Below are positions 24,444-32,622 of a stretch of 64,000 nucleotides of DNA, piece by piece. Numbering within the stretch: position 1 is the first letter of the stretch; every line of letters starts with the position of its first letter. Where the stretch lies: positions 23,726 through 87,725 of the forward strand of contig DASRRI010000060.1 in assembly GCA_035695765.1 (NCBI GenBank). Direction: 5' to 3'. The notes under the pieces were generated by a model that saw only the letters and a list, made by a program, of their open reading frames with translations, made no database searches and was not told the origin of the DNA. This stretch comes from Dongia_A sp035695765. Lineage in GTDB: Bacteria; Pseudomonadota; Alphaproteobacteria; Dongiales; Dongiaceae. Both the position numbers and the translations under genes were made by a program.

Positions 24444-25202
24444 ATGGACATGGCAAGCGCGGCGCTGCTGTTCGCCGCGGGGTTCGGCGGCGGGATCGCG
24501 GCGGCGATCGCAGGCGGGGCATCGCTTGTCACCTTTCCCACGTTGCTGGCCATGGGCTTGCCGCCGGTCGCTGCCAACGCCACCAATGCGGTCGGCCTGT
24601 CGCTGAGCAATTTCATGGCGGCGGTGGCGGATTGGCGAAGGCGGCCGAGCTGGGGCCGTTCCTTGAGCTGGCTGTTCGCGATCAACGTCATCGGCGGCGC
24701 GATGGGTGCATTCCTGATGCTGGAAACGCCGGCGGACCTGCTGATCCTCCTGGTTCCAGCCTTGATCGGCGGCGCCACCTTGCTGTTCGCGATCGGGCCG
24801 TGGGTGCAGCGGCATCTGCCGGCGAGCGGTGAAGGCCACCTGCAGATGGCGCGCGTCGCGTTCCCGCTGTTCCTGTCCTCGATCTACGGCGGCTATTTCG
24901 GTGCGGCGCTCGGCGTCATCAACCTCGCCATCCTGTCGATCGGCGGGCTCACGGACCTACGCAGCACGAACGTGCTCAAGAACCTCCTCATCACCGGCGT
25001 CAGCGCATCCTCCGTCTGGGTCTATGTGTGGCAGGGCGCGGTGGTCTGGCCGGCCATGGTCGTGCTGATGGCGGGCTCGATCGGCGGCGGCTATGCGGGA
25101 GGGCATCTGATCCGCGTGCTGCCGCCGCGCGGTGTGCGCATCGGCATCATCACTTTCGGCGCCGCGGCGACGGCAATCTATGCCAACCGCTATTGGTTCT
25201 AG
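24444..25202 (+). CDS. Sulfite exporter TauE/SafE family membrane protein
   Basis: Integral membrane protein of 252 residues with two repeats of about four helices each, typical of TauE/SafE (for example FAAGFGGGIAAAIAGGASLVTFP and later SIYGGYFGAALGVINLAIL). Members are proposed to export sulfite, sulfoacetate or other organosulfur anions. Its place at the end of a sulfur amino-acid gene group supports a sulfur role, by inference. Its stop overlaps that of the convergent LysR gene by 4 bases. Confidence 0.9.
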   Translation: MDMASAALLFAAGFGGGIAAAIAGGASLVTFPTLLAMGLPPVAANATNAVGLSLSNFMAAVADWRRRPSWGRSLSWLFAINVIGGAMGAFLMLETPADLLILLVPALIGGATLLFAIGPWVQRHLPASGEGHLQMARVAFPLFLSSIYGGYFGAALGVINLAILSIGGLTDLRSTNVLKNLLITGVSASSVWVYVWQGAVVWPAMVVLMAGSIGGGYAGGHLIRVLPPRGVRIGIITFGAAATAIYANRYWF

Positions 25203-26122
25203 CGAATCTTGCTCAACGCCTGCGTTAGTTCGTTCTCGAGCCAATTGAGTCCGGCATCCTGCGCGGTGTTCTCGTGACGTAACGTCCCGACCTCGAAGCC
25301 GGGCAGCGGAAACGGCACCTCGAACTGCCGGAGACCAAAGGCAGTGGCGTGTCGCTTGGCGAGCCGGCGAGGTGCGGTCGTGATCATGTCGGATCCGGCG
25401 ACGGCGGCGAAACCAGCGAGGAATTGCGGCACCGCCGCGACGACCCGGCGCTCCTTGCCAATTTTTGCCAGGGCGAAGTCGACCGATCCGCGCGCATCAC
25501 CCGCGGCCGAAACCAGCAGATGCCCGCACTTGAGGTAGCGCGCGAGGTCCAGCTTGCGACCGATGACCGGATGATCGGGACGCGCTAGCACCACGAAATT
25601 CTCCGTTATTAGCGTGCGTTGCAAGAACGGCCCGCTGGGTGCTGGAATGCCGAGGATCAGATCGATCGAGCCATTGACCAACGCAGCTCGTCCTGCTTCG
25701 TACCCCATTGAGCGGAAAGCCAGGCGGCAGTTCGGCGCGATGGTGCTGAAGCGCGCCAGGAAGTCAGGCACCAGCAAGGCAATCGCATAGTCCAATGCCG
25801 CAATGCGGAACTCGCGGGTGGCGCAGCTCGGGTCGAAGCAACGGCCCTGCTGCAGCGCGTCGCGCAAGGTCGCGAGGGCCTGCGCCACCGGCTGCGCGAG
25901 GGCGAGCGCCCGCGGTGTCGGCTGCACGCCATTGGCGCGGCGCACGAACAAGGGATCGCCAAGGATATCGCGCAGGCGGGTCAGGGCGTGACTGATCGCC
26001 GGCTGGGTCAAGCCGAGCTGCTGTGCGACCGTAGTGAGCTTGCGGTGCCTGAGAGCACCATCCAGCACCATGAGCAGGGTCAGATCCAACCGACGTAGTT
26101 CGATATCACTTATATCTTCCAT
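25199..26122 (-). CDS. LysR family transcriptional regulator
   Basis: Protein of 307 residues with an N-terminal winged HTH (LTTVAQQLGLTQPAISHALTRLRDI) and a periplasmic-binding-like effector domain. The sequence EDISDIELRRLDLTLLMVLD resembles the NodD/SyrM-type branch. It is divergent from the quinone-reductase-like gene across 77 bp of AT-rich DNA, the expected layout for a LysR regulator and its target. The effector is unknown. Confidence 0.92.
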   Translation of the reverse strand: MEDISDIELRRLDLTLLMVLDGALRHRKLTTVAQQLGLTQPAISHALTRLRDILGDPLFVRRANGVQPTPRALALAQPVAQALATLRDALQQGRCFDPSCATREFRIAALDYAIALLVPDFLARFSTIAPNCRLAFRSMGYEAGRAALVNGSIDLILGIPAPSGPFLQRTLITENFVVLARPDHPVIGRKLDLARYLKCGHLLVSAAGDARGSVDFALAKIGKERRVVAAVPQFLAGFAAVAGSDMITTAPRRLAKRHATAFGLRQFEVPFPLPGFEVGTLRHENTAQDAGLNWLENELTQALSKIR

Positions 26123-26199
26123 GAAGCGATTTCAATTTAATTCATAACAGCCTTTACATACATCAAAGGGCATCGAGACACCAGTCATGAGATGCCAAG

Positions 26200-26925
26200 A
26201 TGGACACGATCAGCAACCTGGATGCACCAACCGTCAACAAGAGCCGAGCGCCGCTCAAGGCGCTGGTCGTCTTGGCCCATCCGGAACGGCACAGCTTCAA
26301 CGGGGCGATGGCGGACACGGCCGTGGAGACCCTGCGCGGGCTCGGCCACGACGTTGCTTTCTCCGATCTTTACCGGATGAATTGGGATCCGGTCTCTGAC
26401 CGGCGCAACTTCGCAACCGTGAAGAATGCCGAATATTTCAAGCAGCAGGTCGAAGAGGATCACGCCACCGGAAGCAACGGCTTCGCGCCGCACGTCGAGG
26501 CGGAGATTGCCAAGCTGGAGGCGGCCGATCTGATGATCTGGCAGTTTCCGTTGTGGTGGTTCAGCGTGCCCGGCATCCTAAAAGGCTGGGTGGACAAGGT
26601 ATTCGCCTTCAATCGGGTCTATGGCCGCGGCCGCTTCTATGAGAAGGGACTCTATCGCGGCAAGCGGGCGCTGCTGTCCTTGACCACAGGCGGCAGCGGC
26701 GAAGAGGCATACCAGCCAGGCGGCTTCAATGGCGACATCAACGGCATCTTGCGTCCGATCCAACGCGGCATGCTGGAGTTCGTCGGATACGATGTGTTGC
26801 AGCCGCAGATCATCTGGGGACCGGCACAGATCACGGAGGAGGAGCGCAAGGCTTACCTGGCCGCATGGCGGGAACGTCTGACCCGCATCGCGCAGGAAGA
26901 GCCGATCGTGGTTGGAAACTATTGA
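26200..26925 (+). CDS. NAD(P)H-dependent flavin oxidoreductase (quinone reductase family)
   Basis: Flavodoxin-like fold protein of 241 residues of the NQO1/MdaB family. LKALVVLAHPERHSFNGAM marks the FMN/FAD phosphate loop, and LMIWQFPLWWFSVPGILKGWVDKVFAF is the family signature. It likely reduces quinones or electrophiles with two electrons. It is divergent from a LysR regulator that probably controls it. The proposed start has a weak ribosome site. A perfect hairpin follows the stop. Confidence 0.9.
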   Translation: MDTISNLDAPTVNKSRAPLKALVVLAHPERHSFNGAMADTAVETLRGLGHDVAFSDLYRMNWDPVSDRRNFATVKNAEYFKQQVEEDHATGSNGFAPHVEAEIAKLEAADLMIWQFPLWWFSVPGILKGWVDKVFAFNRVYGRGRFYEKGLYRGKRALLSLTTGGSGEEAYQPGGFNGDINGILRPIQRGMLEFVGYDVLQPQIIWGPAQITEEERKAYLAAWRERLTRIAQEEPIVVGNY

Positions 26926-26937
26926 TCCATGCCCAAA

Positions 26938-26959
26938 GGGCCGGCATCGCTGCCGGCCC
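26938..26959. terminator. Hairpin terminator between convergent genes
   Basis: An 8-bp perfect stem, GGGCCGGC pairing with GCCGGCCC around a 6-base loop, between the stops of the oxidoreductase (plus) and the iron-dependent alcohol dehydrogenase (minus). There is no strong T-run. It marks the likely 3' end of the long minus-strand unit. Confidence 0.6.
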
Positions 26960-26983
26960 CATGACGTTCGGAGGGAACCGCGA

Positions 26984-28165
26984 TTAAGCCGCCAGCCTGC
27001 CTTCGAGGCCGTTGACAAACATCACGCGCAGTTCCTTGGCGCCGACTTGGATCGGGTTGCCGCCGGCGCTGGGGTCGGCGGCAGCCATCTCGGCCACTTT
27101 GTCGACTTGCTTGTCGTCGACACCGATCTCCTTCAGCGTGTGCGGGATGCCGATCTCCTTGCGCAAAGCGAGGACCCAGTCCAGCACCGATTTGAAGGAC
27201 GGGTTCGGCAGCCGCAGATAGGCGGCGAGGCGAGTCAGCTTCTGATCGATCGCCGTGCGATTGTATTCGAGAACGTAGGGCATCACGACGGCGTTGGTGA
27301 GGCCGTGATGGGTGTTGTAGAGCGCACCCAGCGGATGGCTGATGGCGTGCATGCCGCCCAGGCCCTTCTGGAACGCGGTCGCCCCCATGCTCGCCGCCGC
27401 CATCATGTTGGCGCGTGCGACCAGGTTCTTGCCGTCCTTCACGGCAGGTGGCAGCGCATCCTTGATGAGGCGCATCCCTTCGAGCGCGATGCCGTCCGCC
27501 AGCGGATGGAAGCCCGGCGCGCAATAGGCCTCGAGACAGTGGGAAAGGGCGTCCATGCCGGTTGCCGCCGTGATGTGCGGCGGCAGGCCGACCGTCAGCT
27601 CCGGATCGTCGATCACGATCGAGGGCAGCATCTTCGGATGGAAGATGATCTTCTTCACGTGGTTGTCGGAATCGGTAATGACCGAAGCGCGGCCAACCTC
27701 CGAACCGGTGCCGGACGTCGTCGGCACCGCGATGATCGTGGCGATGCCGTTGGGATCAACCCTCGTCCACCAGTCGCCGATATCCTCATAGTCCCAGATC
27801 GGCCGGTTCTGCCCGATCATGAGCGCGACCGCCTTCGCGGCGTCGAGCGCCGAGCCGCCGCCGAACGCGATGACGCCGTCATGGCCGCCGGCCTTGTAGG
27901 CCGCGATGCCGTCCTCGACATTCTTGCCAGTCGGGTTGCCCTGCACGTTGCTGAAGAGGCCGGTCGGAACGCCCGCGGCTTCGTCGCGCGCGATCGCGTC
28001 CTTGATCATCGGCAGGTTGGCAAGGCCGGGATCCGTGATCAGCAGTGGGCGTTTCATGCCCAGCGCCTTGCAGTGATCAGCCAGTTCCTTGATGCGGCCG
28101 CAGCCGAACTTGACCGAGGTCGGGTAATTCCAATTGCCGCGAAGCGCGGCGGCGTCGGTGGTCAT
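26984..28165 (-). CDS. Iron-containing alcohol dehydrogenase
   Basis: Group III alcohol dehydrogenase of 393 residues. The NAD-binding GGGSALDAAKAVAL, the VPTTSGTGSEV segment and the metal-site histidines in TGMDALSHCLEAYCAP and GGMHAISHPLGALYNTHHG are all present. It may oxidise a diol or amino alcohol to the aldehyde handled by the aldehyde dehydrogenase upstream in the same strand run; that link is inference. It is the last gene before a hairpin terminator. Confidence 0.93.
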   Translation of the reverse strand: MTTDAAALRGNWNYPTSVKFGCGRIKELADHCKALGMKRPLLITDPGLANLPMIKDAIARDEAAGVPTGLFSNVQGNPTGKNVEDGIAAYKAGGHDGVIAFGGGSALDAAKAVALMIGQNRPIWDYEDIGDWWTRVDPNGIATIIAVPTTSGTGSEVGRASVITDSDNHVKKIIFHPKMLPSIVIDDPELTVGLPPHITAATGMDALSHCLEAYCAPGFHPLADGIALEGMRLIKDALPPAVKDGKNLVARANMMAAASMGATAFQKGLGGMHAISHPLGALYNTHHGLTNAVVMPYVLEYNRTAIDQKLTRLAAYLRLPNPSFKSVLDWVLALRKEIGIPHTLKEIGVDDKQVDKVAEMAAADPSAGGNPIQVGAKELRVMFVNGLEGRLAA

Positions 28166-28254
28166 TTTGTATAGGGTCCTTGGGTTTAGCCTTGAGGCCG
28201 GAGTGGCGGCATTCTAGCCGGTTCCGGGCGGCAGGGAAGGGGCTGAAAATCGGC

Positions 28255-28833
28255 CTAAAAGGCCCGAAAATGCCCTGTAATCCGGTATGCAAACAGCACG
28301 TCCTCTTCCCTGGCGCCCCAGCCGATATTGTGGATGACCAGCGGCCGCGCGCCATCCTCGGATCGTTGGTCGGATACGATGCCGATATGTGGCCGACCGT
28401 TGCCCAACGCCCAAGCGACAATATCGCCGGGGTGGTATTCGGCGGCATCCTGACTGGCTTGCAAAGTATAGCCTCGCCGCGTGAACCAGGTGGCGAGGTT
28501 AGGCACGCGGCGGTGATCGATGTTCGCATCCGGCACGGAAAGGCCCCAGGCTTTGGGATAGGCGGCGAAGTGGTGCGCCATGTCACGATGCACCTCCTGC
28601 TGCAGATCGATGCCGATCGCGCGAAAGGCGCGGATCACGACATCGCTGCAGACACCGCGCTCCACCGGCACGTCGCCCATCGGATATGCGATCTGCTGGT
28701 AGCTTGGGTCATAGATCAGTGTGACGCCGACCTGCGCCCGCGCGGCCTCGACCAAGGCGAGCGCAGACGTTGCGCCATCGGCCGAAGCCGGTGCAGCAAA
28801 CAGGCACAAGACGATTGCGAGCAGACAGCGCAT
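28255..28833 (-). CDS. DUF1287 family exported protein
   Basis: Protein of 192 residues starting at MRCLLAIVLCLFAAPASA, a signal peptide with an Ala-X-Ala cleavage site. GGGGAAAGAGG precedes this ATG, which favours it over an upstream in-frame ATG at 28881. The mature part has the DUF1287 features: YDPSYQQIAYPMGDVP, RGVCSDVVIRAFRAIGIDLQ with the family cysteine, and HIGIVSD. The fold resembles NlpC/P60-like cysteine hydrolases, so a periplasmic hydrolase role is possible but unproven. Confidence 0.88.
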   Translation of the reverse strand: MRCLLAIVLCLFAAPASADGATSALALVEAARAQVGVTLIYDPSYQQIAYPMGDVPVERGVCSDVVIRAFRAIGIDLQQEVHRDMAHHFAAYPKAWGLSVPDANIDHRRVPNLATWFTRRGYTLQASQDAAEYHPGDIVAWALGNGRPHIGIVSDQRSEDGARPLVIHNIGWGAREEDVLFAYRITGHFRAF

Positions 28834-28899
28834 GCCCTCTTTCCCCTGGAGCGGGAAAGAGGTGACAGCCGAAGGTGGCAATTTCGGGGCGGACCCGGA

Positions 28900-29901
28900 T
28901 CAGGCCGGTGGACGGGCGAAACAGAGCGCCGGCCAGGTGTAGCGGCTGGCGTCGCGCATGATGTCGCGCGCCTTGCGCTCAACGTCCGAGCGGCGGATCG
29001 TCGGTTCTACGTGGTTGTAGAGCAGGAAGGCGCCTGCCGCTTCCGGAATGATGGCAAAGGATACGTTTTCGGCGTAGACGCCCTCCTCGATTTCTCCGGC
29101 GATCTTGGCGCTCACGACGCCGATCACCAAGCCCGTCTCATCCAAGACCGGCCCGCCGGAATTTCCCGGTTGCAACGGAATGCTCAATTGCAGTCGCGTC
29201 TGATCCCCACCTATCCCTGAGAGGCCGGATACGATGCCGTCCGTGATCTTGATGCCACCGAGATCGAAAATGAGCGGATAGCCGACGGCATAGGCACTAT
29301 CGCCCGCCTCGGGAAGAAAGGCCGCAAACGCCGCGAAGGGCATGCCCGACTTCTTGACCTTGAGCAATGCAAGGTCGAACTCCTTGTTGCTGTCGACCAC
29401 TTGCGCCGGATATTCGCCATCCGCAGTCACGACGAGCATCTGATCACAGCCATCGATCACATGATGGTTGGTCAGCAGGTAGCCATCAGAGGATACGAAG
29501 AAAGACGTGCCTGTGGCGATCAACTCCAGCTCGGCATCGCCTTGCGAGGCGGTTTGCCCGCTGGGCGGCGGCTGCGGTGCTGCTTGTGGCGGCGCTGGTG
29601 CCGGCTGCGGCGCAGGCGGTGGCGCTGCTGGTGTAGCGGGCACTTCGCTGGGTGCTGCCGCCGTCTCCTCGCCCGGGTTCGCTCGATATGTTTCGAAGGC
29701 TGCCTCCGTGGTTGCGATGTCGCCGGGGTCGCACTGGGCAGCCTGCGGGCTGTAGATGATGCCGTTGTCGGGATCCTTGCAGTAGAGCTGGCCGGTGCGC
29801 GGTCCGGGCGGCTCGTCGTGATAATCAGGGATAGAGCAGCCGGCTGTCAGCAGAGCGAACGCGCCAATCAAATTGACGCTTGCCCGATTCTTCCATCCCA
29901 T
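28900..29901 (-). CDS. Trypsin-like serine protease, predicted lipoprotein
   Basis: Protein of 333 residues from the ATG at 29901; open frame continues upstream but overlaps the kinase gene. A lipobox LTAGC places the acylated cysteine at residue 22. A proline/alanine-rich linker spans about 79-115. The S1-type domain follows with His147 (LLTNHHVIDG), Asp176 (EFDLALLKV) and Ser248 (QPGNSGGPVLD). The catalytic triad is complete, and no PDZ domain is visible. It should sit in the periplasm anchored to a membrane. It lies 74 bp after the kinase gene, in the same strand run. Confidence 0.88.
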   Translation of the reverse strand: MGWKNRASVNLIGAFALLTAGCSIPDYHDEPPGPRTGQLYCKDPDNGIIYSPQAAQCDPGDIATTEAAFETYRANPGEETAAAPSEVPATPAAPPPAPQPAPAPPQAAPQPPPSGQTASQGDAELELIATGTSFFVSSDGYLLTNHHVIDGCDQMLVVTADGEYPAQVVDSNKEFDLALLKVKKSGMPFAAFAAFLPEAGDSAYAVGYPLIFDLGGIKITDGIVSGLSGIGGDQTRLQLSIPLQPGNSGGPVLDETGLVIGVVSAKIAGEIEEGVYAENVSFAIIPEAAGAFLLYNHVEPTIRRSDVERKARDIMRDASRYTWPALCFARPPA

Positions 29902-29975
29902 CGCGCCCTCGTCCCGCCCACAATTTTCACGCGCACGACTATATCGCTGCCACTCGCAAGGACGCAACCATCTGG

Positions 29976-31412
29976 CTACCGCCAGTTCCTGCTGCGCGCG
30001 ACGGCTTCGCTGAAGGCCGCATGCAGCGTGGACGAAAGCGGCGCACCGGGCGCTATCTCCGCCAAGAGCTGCGGCGCTGGCGGCAGGCTGTCGAGGTCTG
30101 CCAGGCCAGCGCCGATCATCGCCAGCTGCGCCGCGCCGAGGCCGGTCAGCTCCGCGCTTGAGGGCACGCGCACGCGCTTGTTTATCGCGTCCGCAAGGAA
30201 GCGCGTGAAGTATTGATTGCGCGTAAGGCCGCCATCGACGGAGAGCACCGGGGCGAGAGGCGACAGCTTGTTGATCGCAGCCATCACCTTTTCGGCGAGC
30301 AGCGCGACGCCTTCCAGCAGCGCCTGCATCATGTCGGCCCGCGTCGTCTCCAATCCCATGCCGAGCCAGAGGCCGGCGGCGCGGCGGTCCCAATAGGGGC
30401 AGGAGAGGCCGCTCAATGCCGGCACGAAAATGAGATTGCGGGCGATCGCGCTCTCGCCGGCGAAATCGTCGATCTCCTGATAGTCCGTGAACAGGCCGAG
30501 GCTGCGCGCCCAATTGACCGCGGACGCGGCGTTGTAAAGGCCGCCTTGCAACGCGTAGGCAGGTGGCGCATCGCCGATCTTCCATGCGATGGTGGCTTCG
30601 AGGCCGCTCTCGCGATCGCGCGGGACGGTGCTACCGGCAACGGCGAGCGCGAAGGCGCCGGTGCCGAAAGTGATCTTGGCATCGCCCTTGCGCCGGCAGC
30701 CATGGCCGAACAAGGCGGCCTGCTGATCCACCACGCTCGCCGTCACGGGAACGCCGTGCGCGTCCGCGAACAGGCCAGCGGTCGGGCAAATCTCCGGCAG
30801 GCACTCGATCGGCACGCCGAACAGATCGGTGAGGCGCGGATCCCATTGCAAGGTTTCGAGGTTCATCAGGCTGGTACGCGACGCCGTGGTCACGTCAGTC
30901 GCGAACCGGCCGGTCAGTCGGTCCAGGAAAAATGAATCGCTCGTACCGAGGCGCAGGCGGCCCGCGCTGCGCAACGTCTTTGCGTCCGGCACGTTGTCGA
31001 GCAGCCAGCGCAATTTGGCGGCGGAGAAATAGGGGTCGAGCGGCAGGCCGGCGACGGAGAGAGTCAGCACTTCCGCACCGTCCACCTTCATGCGCTCCGT
31101 GACATCGGCAGTGCGCGCATCCTGCCAGACGATGGCGTTGTAGATTGGGCGCTTCGTTACGGCGTCCCAGGCGACCACCGTCTCGCCCTGGTTCGCGATG
31201 CCGATCGCGGCGGCACTTCCGGCGCCGGCCAGCGCGGTGTCAACGTGTCGGGCGAGCTCGTCCGGGTCATGCTCGACCCAGCCTTGCTGCGGATAAATCT
31301 GGCGATGCTCGAAGCTCGCGACCGTTTCGAACGTGCCGTCGCCGCGCAGCCGGTGCGCCTTGGTCCCCGTCGTGCCCTGGTCGATGGCAATGACCGATGT
31401 GTCAGGCAGCAT
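29976..31412 (-). CDS. FGGY family kinase, glycerol kinase-like with altered substrate motif
   Basis: Sugar/polyol kinase of 478 residues, close to GlpK in several motifs: AIDQGTTGTKA, QIYPQQGWVEHDP, YNAIVWQDART, LDPYFSAAKLRWLLD and DQQAALFGHG. In GlpK the motif NQRET supplies an arginine that binds glycerol; here it reads NQGET, with glycine at position 76. Other glycerol contacts (the following Glu, the Tyr in DPYFS, and Asp-Gln in DQQAALFG) are kept. The substrate may therefore be a glycerol analogue rather than glycerol. Its start overlaps the GlpB-like gene by 11 bases. Confidence 0.92.
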   Translation of the reverse strand: MLPDTSVIAIDQGTTGTKAHRLRGDGTFETVASFEHRQIYPQQGWVEHDPDELARHVDTALAGAGSAAAIGIANQGETVVAWDAVTKRPIYNAIVWQDARTADVTERMKVDGAEVLTLSVAGLPLDPYFSAAKLRWLLDNVPDAKTLRSAGRLRLGTSDSFFLDRLTGRFATDVTTASRTSLMNLETLQWDPRLTDLFGVPIECLPEICPTAGLFADAHGVPVTASVVDQQAALFGHGCRRKGDAKITFGTGAFALAVAGSTVPRDRESGLEATIAWKIGDAPPAYALQGGLYNAASAVNWARSLGLFTDYQEIDDFAGESAIARNLIFVPALSGLSCPYWDRRAAGLWLGMGLETTRADMMQALLEGVALLAEKVMAAINKLSPLAPVLSVDGGLTRNQYFTRFLADAINKRVRVPSSAELTGLGAAQLAMIGAGLADLDSLPPAPQLLAEIAPGAPLSSTLHAAFSEAVARSRNWR

Positions 31413-32622
31413 CGAATTCCACCGACACGCGTTCGCAGTTCTTCATATTGCGGTAGGGCAGCTTCCAGGTGATGCGCCGCTCCGGCAAGGCGGAGATGCG
31501 GCGCGACCAGACGACATTGCCATCGACGATGACGGAGAGACGGCCGCGGACCGCATGCGCCACGCGCGCCTTGAACAGCAAGGGGTTGGTAGTCGGAGCA
31601 TCGCGATAGATGCGCTGTGGATAGACGTAAGCGAGCGGGCCGCGCAAGGTCACGCGCGCGTCCGGCTGGCGGAGGGGGAGGCGGTTCTCCAGCCTCGCGA
31701 TGACCATATCCGCCACCGCCTTGCCTTCGCGCCAGCATTGGCCTGCGGTCTCGATCCCGCGCAGCACGTTGCCGGCAGCGAAATATTGATGGTCGGAACA
31801 GCGGAAATAGGTATCGATCGCGGGACCATCGGTGCCGGGGTCGAGCTCGATATGGCTGGGCGCGATCAAAGCCGTCTCCGGACGGAACCGACCTGTCAAT
31901 ATGACGCCGTCGCATTCCATTTGCTCCGGTCCGAAGCCGCGATCGACCTCGATCGCGGTGACGCGATTCCGGCCGATGATGCGGGTCAGGCGCGTGTTGG
32001 TCAGGACCGGCACGCCGAAACCCAGCCGCGCGATCCACTTGCCGGGCTGTTGCGCGGTGATGCGCCCATGCTCCTCGATGATCGCCAGCGGTCTGATGCG
32101 CGCGTGACGCAGTGTGAGCAACGTGGAAAAGGCGACGAGCTCGCTGCCGATCACGATCGGCCGTTCGAACGGGCATTTGCCGTGGAGATAAACGAATTGC
32201 TGCAGTGTTCCGGTATTCATCACGCCGAACGGCCGCCCGCCGGAGATCAAGCGCGCGCTGCGCGGCGTTTCACGCGCACCCAATGCCAGGACGACGGCCT
32301 TGGCCTGGAAATCCTCCGCGCCGTTGGGGCCCGTTGCGCGCACCAGGCCGCCGGGTTCGAGCTTCAATGCCGTCATGTGGAGGCGCAGATCGGCGCCCGC
32401 CGCTTCGTCGGCGAGGCGCTGCGCGTAGTCAGGGCCGATATAAACCTTGCCGAACTCGCGCAGGCCGAAGCCAAGATGCCCGCAATGGCGTGGAATCCCA
32501 CCGAGCTTGCCTTCGCGTTCCAGCAGGACGGCATTGTGGATGCCAACGTCGCGCAAAGCACGCGCGCAGGCGAGTCCCGCCGGACCGCCCCCCACGATCA
32601 GGACGTCGGTCGAGTTCATCAT
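31402..32622 (-). CDS. GlpB-like NAD(P)/FAD-dependent oxidoreductase
   Basis: Flavoprotein of 406 residues with an N-terminal FAD Rossmann motif (VLIVGGGPAGLACARAL) and a second nucleotide-binding region near PIVIGSELVAFSTLLTL. I start it at the ATG overlapping the upstream stop (ATGA). It resembles GlpB and the pyridine-nucleotide subunit of opine or cyanide-forming oxidases, which act with a DAO-type partner. That partner is encoded immediately upstream. No GlpC gene is present, so the electron acceptor is unclear. Confidence 0.88.
   Translation of the reverse strand: MMNSTDVLIVGGGPAGLACARALRDVGIHNAVLLEREGKLGGIPRHCGHLGFGLREFGKVYIGPDYAQRLADEAAGADLRLHMTALKLEPGGLVRATGPNGAEDFQAKAVVLALGARETPRSARLISGGRPFGVMNTGTLQQFVYLHGKCPFERPIVIGSELVAFSTLLTLRHARIRPLAIIEEHGRITAQQPGKWIARLGFGVPVLTNTRLTRIIGRNRVTAIEVDRGFGPEQMECDGVILTGRFRPETALIAPSHIELDPGTDGPAIDTYFRCSDHQYFAAGNVLRGIETAGQCWREGKAVADMVIARLENRLPLRQPDARVTLRGPLAYVYPQRIYRDAPTTNPLLFKARVAHAVRGRLSVIVDGNVVWSRRISALPERRITWKLPYRNMKNCERVSVEFDAA

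Noticed and set aside
26912..28174. A 420-codon plus-strand frame opposite the iron-dependent alcohol dehydrogenase
   Set aside because: It is antisense to a complete, motif-bearing enzyme and has an Arg/Asp/His-biased translation.
28244..28268. Short GGCC-loop-GGCC hairpin at the DUF1287 stop
   Set aside because: The stem is only about 4 bp with a mismatch, too weak to call a terminator.
29902..30585. Upstream extension of the lipoprotein protease frame
   Set aside because: It runs through the kinase gene and is basic without domain character; the lipobox signal peptide fixes the start at 29901.
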